A stretch of DNA of 64,000 bases from Streptomyces sp. NBC_01754 (lineage in GTDB: Bacteria > Actinomycetota > Actinomycetes > Streptomycetales > Streptomycetaceae), in assembly GCF_035918015.1 (NCBI RefSeq), contig NZ_CP109132.1, positions 6,634,001 to 6,698,000 of the forward strand. The letters run 5' to 3'. The notes beneath the pieces were generated by a model. That model did not search any database and was not told the origin of the DNA. It saw only the letters and a list, made by a program, of their open reading frames with translations. Made by a program: the position numbers and the translations under genes. Below, in pieces: positions 61,738 to 64,000 of the stretch. Each line of letters begins with the position of its first letter. The first letter of the stretch is position 1.

Positions 61738-62115
61738 CCCACCGCCGACGGGCGGGCCGTCCCACCCCGCGTTCAGCCGATCCCCGCCGGTCGGCAGAGC
61801 ACGGCGGCCCGCCCCAGCCCGGCGCGGGCACAGCCCACGTACTCCCGGGCCTCCACCGGAGCCGTCCGGCCCGCTCCTCCCGGGCCGGCCGCACCGCGCG
61901 CCGCCGCTCCTCCCGTTCCTGGAGTAGGGGGGGGGAGGCGATCGGCGGACACGATACGTCCTTGGCCGACCACGTACGGTGAAACGATCGGCCGTTTCCG
62001 CCCCGGGTGTGCTCCCGTACCTCACTGACCACGGCAAACGCAGGTGAGAGGCACCTCGAACGCCTGGTATTGTCTTCCATGTCGCCGCGGGGAACACCAC
62101 GGCGACAGACACCTT
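61738..62115. other. Intergenic region, tRNA promoter
   Basis: 378 bp without a supportable gene. An A/T-richer TATTGT at 62068-62073 about 43 bases before the tRNA may be its -10. A poly-G run of nine or more lies near 61926. Confidence 0.4.
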
Positions 62116-62203
62116 GTCCGGGTGGCGGAATGGCAGACGCGCTAGCTTGAGGTGCTAGTGCCCTTTATCGGGCGTGGGGGTTCAAGTCCCCCCTCGGACA
62201 CCA
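62116..62203 (+). tRNA. tRNA-Leu (anticodon GAG)
   Basis: 88 nt. Acceptor GTCCGGG pairs with CTCGGAC, discriminator A and an encoded CCA end. The anticodon stem CTAGC/GCTAG encloses loop TTGAGGT, anticodon GAG. A long variable arm (GCCC...GGGC) and a T arm GGGGG-TTCAAGT-CCCCC confirm a class II leucine tRNA, reading CUC and CUU. Confidence 0.96.
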
Positions 62204-62209
62204 GCAGAG

Positions 62210-62232
62210 ACCCCAGTTGATCTGGGGTTTTT
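62210..62232 (+). terminator. Intrinsic terminator after tRNA-Leu
   Basis: ACCCCAG (62210-62216), 5-base loop, CTGGGGT (62222-62228) and a run of five T, a classical terminator 7 bases after the CCA. Confidence 0.9.
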
Positions 62233-62405
62233 CTGTTTCTACGGCTGTGGCGTGACCAACCACGTGACCAACAGCCGAGAGATTCCCCAGGTCAGGCCAG
62301 GGGTGACAGGCCAAGTCGGCCCGCTCCGGAGGCACGTCACCAGAGCGACGGAGTGGAAGGCAGTGCCTTTCAGGTAGTGGCCGAGGGACACGTCTCCTCC
62401 CCACG

Positions 62406-62753
62406 TCAGCCGCTCGACCACACCCTCTTCACCAGGAGAACCAGCCTGGTCACGTCCCGATCCTGCTCAGAGGCGAAGCTCGGTTCGAACTCTGCGAGTT
62501 GAAGACCCAGCCACTCGCCGGCCTCCTTGGGTTCCTTCCATGTCCCTCGGATCACCGAGGGCGGTTTCATCAACCAGTGCGCCGTCTGAATCGGAGGCAG
62601 GTCGCTGGTCGGGAAGACCGCCACGGCTTCCCGGTACCGATCGTGCACCTCTTGCTCACTGGTCGCCGCCGGAGCCTGGCCGGGCGGTCTGCGGACGCTC
62701 TCCCTGTCGAACGCCCTCCTCTCCCCCACCCATGCGTAACCGTGGTGGTGCAT
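62406..62753 (-). CDS. Hypothetical protein
   Basis: 115 residues, ATG at 62753 with GGAGCAG upstream. Segments AVFPTSDLPPIQTAHWLMKPPSVIRGTW and KEAGEWLGLQLAEFEPSFASEQDRD look like a real soluble protein, not a shadow. I do not recognise a family. G+C is visibly lower than in the left part of the window (about 62 percent in 62461-62520 by count), which suggests acquired DNA. Confidence 0.6.
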   Translation of the reverse strand: MHHHGYAWVGERRAFDRESVRRPPGQAPAATSEQEVHDRYREAVAVFPTSDLPPIQTAHWLMKPPSVIRGTWKEPKEAGEWLGLQLAEFEPSFASEQDRDVTRLVLLVKRVWSSG

Positions 62754-62833
62754 CGCTGCTCCGTTCCGAGAGATGCCGACGGCCCCGCCCGTCGGCGTGA
62801 GGGCAGGGCCGTCAGTTCAGGTGGTGCCGTCGA

Positions 62834-63058
62834 TCAGGCGGAGAGGGCGAAGCGGGCGGGGTGGATGCCCGCCGCGTCCAGTCCGGCCATGGTGAAGCGC
62901 AACGGCTCAGCGTCCGGACGCTTGCTGTCGCCCATGGCCCGTGCGTCCGGCCCGATCTTCGCGAGGGTCACGCACGCCTCGCCGTCCGGGTGGGTACTGC
63001 CGCCGCACGCCTTCGAGAACTCGGCTCCCTCGATGGGGAGCCCGTACAGGTCGGTCAT
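62834..63058 (-). CDS. DUF397 protein
   Basis: 74 residues: AEFSKACGGSTHPDGEACVTLAKIG, MGDSKRPDAEPLRFT, and a short C-terminal tail. This is the DUF397 pattern (E-F-x-K/S...C-V-x-x-A...R-D-S-K-x-P...L-x-F). In streptomycetes DUF397 proteins work as partners or antitoxin-like modulators of XRE/DUF5753 regulators. A probable member of that class lies at the right edge of the window. AGGAAGGG precedes the ATG. Confidence 0.82.
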   Translation of the reverse strand: MTDLYGLPIEGAEFSKACGGSTHPDGEACVTLAKIGPDARAMGDSKRPDAEPLRFTMAGLDAAGIHPARFALSA

Positions 63059-63341
63059 CGTTGTGCCCTTCCTGATCTACTGACGGCCCAGAAAGGGCCG
63101 CTTCCCGCCCGTAGCGGACGGAAGTCTTGGAGTGGCCGCCCCGGCTTCCCTGAGTCCGGAGCGATGCCCGCACCACCCAGGGCAGCACCCCAGCCAGGGG
63201 ACGGACCGGGGGAAGAACCTGAGCACGTCAACTCAGACGGGACGCGTCCCATCCCTGTTCAAGCCTTGTCCGGTCGGGGGACAACTGCCTGCCCCCACCG
63301 CATCGCGCCGCCGCGAATACGGGAAGGACAGGAACTTGTGA

Positions 63342-63563
63342 CTACTCGTCCCGGACCACCATCGCGAACGAAGTGCAGATGCGCCGAAACCCACGATGGT
63401 TGCTCCGGCCGGTATGCCTCATGCACTCCACATCGACGGCCGCACTGTCCGTCGACGGCTGCGCCTGCCACTGGCAGTGAAGGCACTCCGCCTCGAACGT
63501 CACCTCGGTATCCGGGTGCTGCGTGATCCGATGCCGCACGTACCGCAGAACAGATCGGGTCAC
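63342..63563 (-). CDS. Small DUF7848-like protein
   Basis: 73 residues, GTG start overlapping the stop of the upstream small gene (GTGA), so translation is coupled. It has the line VLRYVRHRITQHPDTEVTFEAECLHCQWQAQPS and a conserved MRHTGRSNHRGF. The CxxC and histidines suggest a zinc-binding fold. I recall this as a DUF7848-type streptomycete protein; function unknown. Confidence 0.65.
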   Translation of the reverse strand: MTRSVLRYVRHRITQHPDTEVTFEAECLHCQWQAQPSTDSAAVDVECMRHTGRSNHRGFRRICTSFAMVVRDE

Positions 63564-63742
63564 CTCGGCCGCCGCGTCCGGTGCGGATGGTTGCCGATCT
63601 CCACATCAGCATCCGTTGCGGCCGACAGGTCGCCCCTGTCCCGTGCCGCCTGTCGCTGTCCGGCCAGCGCCTCGCAGACACCACAGCCAACCGCCGGTTT
63701 CGGGGGTGGGTTGGGAAGGGTCAGGTGTACCGGTCCGCTCAT
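63560..63742 (-). CDS. Small conserved hypothetical protein
   Basis: 60 residues, ATG at 63742 behind GAAAGG (GTG 63763 is a longer alternative). The layout PVHLTLPNPPPKPAVGCGVCEALAGQRQAARDRGDLSAATDADVEIGNHPH is one I know from accessory regions of streptomycete chromosomes and integrative elements. It has a CxxC pair. It is coupled to the DUF7848-like gene. Confidence 0.65.
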   Translation of the reverse strand: MSGPVHLTLPNPPPKPAVGCGVCEALAGQRQAARDRGDLSAATDADVEIGNHPHRTRRPR

Positions 63743-63857
63743 GGTCGTCTGCCTTTCGCTCACACCGTGCGCCTTCCGATTCGGGTTTCAGCGGCACAGG
63801 TAATGATCCGTCGACCACGGGGCCAGTCAGCCAGGTATTCGCGTTACGGGATAAAGA

Positions 63858-64000
63858 TCATGAACGGAAGAGAGTCGCCCACTCCGTGAGTGCACGCCTC
63901 GCAGCTTCGCCGAAGAGAGCGTTTCGTTCGTACATCTCGAACACCCTTAGATGCTCGGCGATGTCCCGAGAATCCTGAAAGACTGTTCTCCCTGTGAACG
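63858..64000 (-). CDS. C-terminal end of a probable XRE/DUF5753 regulator (partial)
   Basis: The minus-strand frame is open from the window edge to a stop at 63858-63860. It encodes FTGRTVFQDSRDIAEHLRVF and then EMYERNALFGEAARRALTEWATLFRS. This helical tail resembles the end of DUF5753-containing helix-turn-helix regulators, the usual partners of DUF397. The rest of the gene is outside the window, so the call is tentative. Confidence 0.45.
   Translation of the reverse strand, partial: FTGRTVFQDSRDIAEHLRVFEMYERNALFGEAARRALTEWATLFRS

Noticed and set aside
62165..62404. 79-codon minus-strand frame ending in GDLNPHAR across the tRNA-Leu gene
   Set aside because: It is the reverse complement of the tRNA 3' half, a known source of false small-protein calls.

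Overview
The window is chromosomal DNA of a high-G+C actinomycete, almost certainly a Streptomyces. Reasons: G+C around 70 percent or more, many GTG and a few TTG starts, tightly packed genes with GTGA/ATGA stop-start overlaps, only one in-frame TTA (bldA-type) codon found, and typical streptomycete families (DUF6204, DUF397, DUF1996, a SecDF fusion beside a short MreB-like gene, many TetR/LacI/ROK/IclR regulators).

Layout. 1-3.9 kb: end of an LD-carboxypeptidase gene, a secreted S15-type hydrolase, a LapA-like membrane protein and a four-EF-hand protein. 4.0-5.9 kb: remains of a divergent deoR / otnK-otnC locus in which one deletion seems to have removed the 5' halves of both deoR and otnK. 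5.9-8.5 kb: metY-metX methionine operon. 8.6-12.1 kb: small metabolic genes and a PAP2-lipid kinase fusion. 12.2-16.3 kb: IclR regulator with an SMP-30 lactonase, an aminotransferase-like protein with no PLP lysine, and a metallo-beta-lactamase (MBL) hydrolase. 16.3-20.6 kb: MBL plus DedA/VTT pair, a resolvase-like small protein and a holin-phosphodiesterase fusion. 20.6-23.5 kb: LacI regulator, DUF305 lipoprotein and a secreted DUF1996 protein behind two LacI-type palindromes. 23.9-28.0 kb: MreB-like gene, secreted protein, SecDF. 28.1-39.3 kb: regulators and enzymes (DUF1275, TTA-containing XRE, LysR, F420 enzyme, VOC, TetR with a 39-bp operator, aldo/keto reductase, acyl-CoA ligase, SBF transporter, FdhD).

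39.7-61.7 kb is the most interesting part. A KAS III gene and a ROK regulator precede a ribose-type sugar ABC transporter, a Gfo/Idh/MocA dehydrogenase and a sugar isomerase. Next comes a very large secreted protein (sugar dehydrogenase, PKD, CBM6, ThuA and DUF1080 domains). After it lies a seven-gene translationally coupled operon that looks like an actinobacterial version of the ebo cluster (UbiA-type prenyltransferase, EboA, TatD, EboE, phosphodiesterase). In it an inositol-phosphate-synthase-like cyclase stands where EboD would be expected. A Tat-exported sugar-isomerase-like protein closes the block. The ROK gene and the large secreted protein share a conserved promoter-proximal element, which ties the two halves together. 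The simplest reading is uptake and oxidative (3-keto-type) processing of a glycoside or cyclitol, coupled to synthesis and export of a small prenylated or cyclitol-derived metabolite. That is inference.

62.1 kb to the end: a tRNA-Leu(GAG) with a clean terminator, then a lower-G+C cassette of small minus-strand genes (DUF397, DUF7848-like, hypotheticals, and the tail of a probable XRE/DUF5753 regulator) that resembles accessory DNA at a tRNA site. No rRNA, CRISPR array, intact transposon or integrase was seen.
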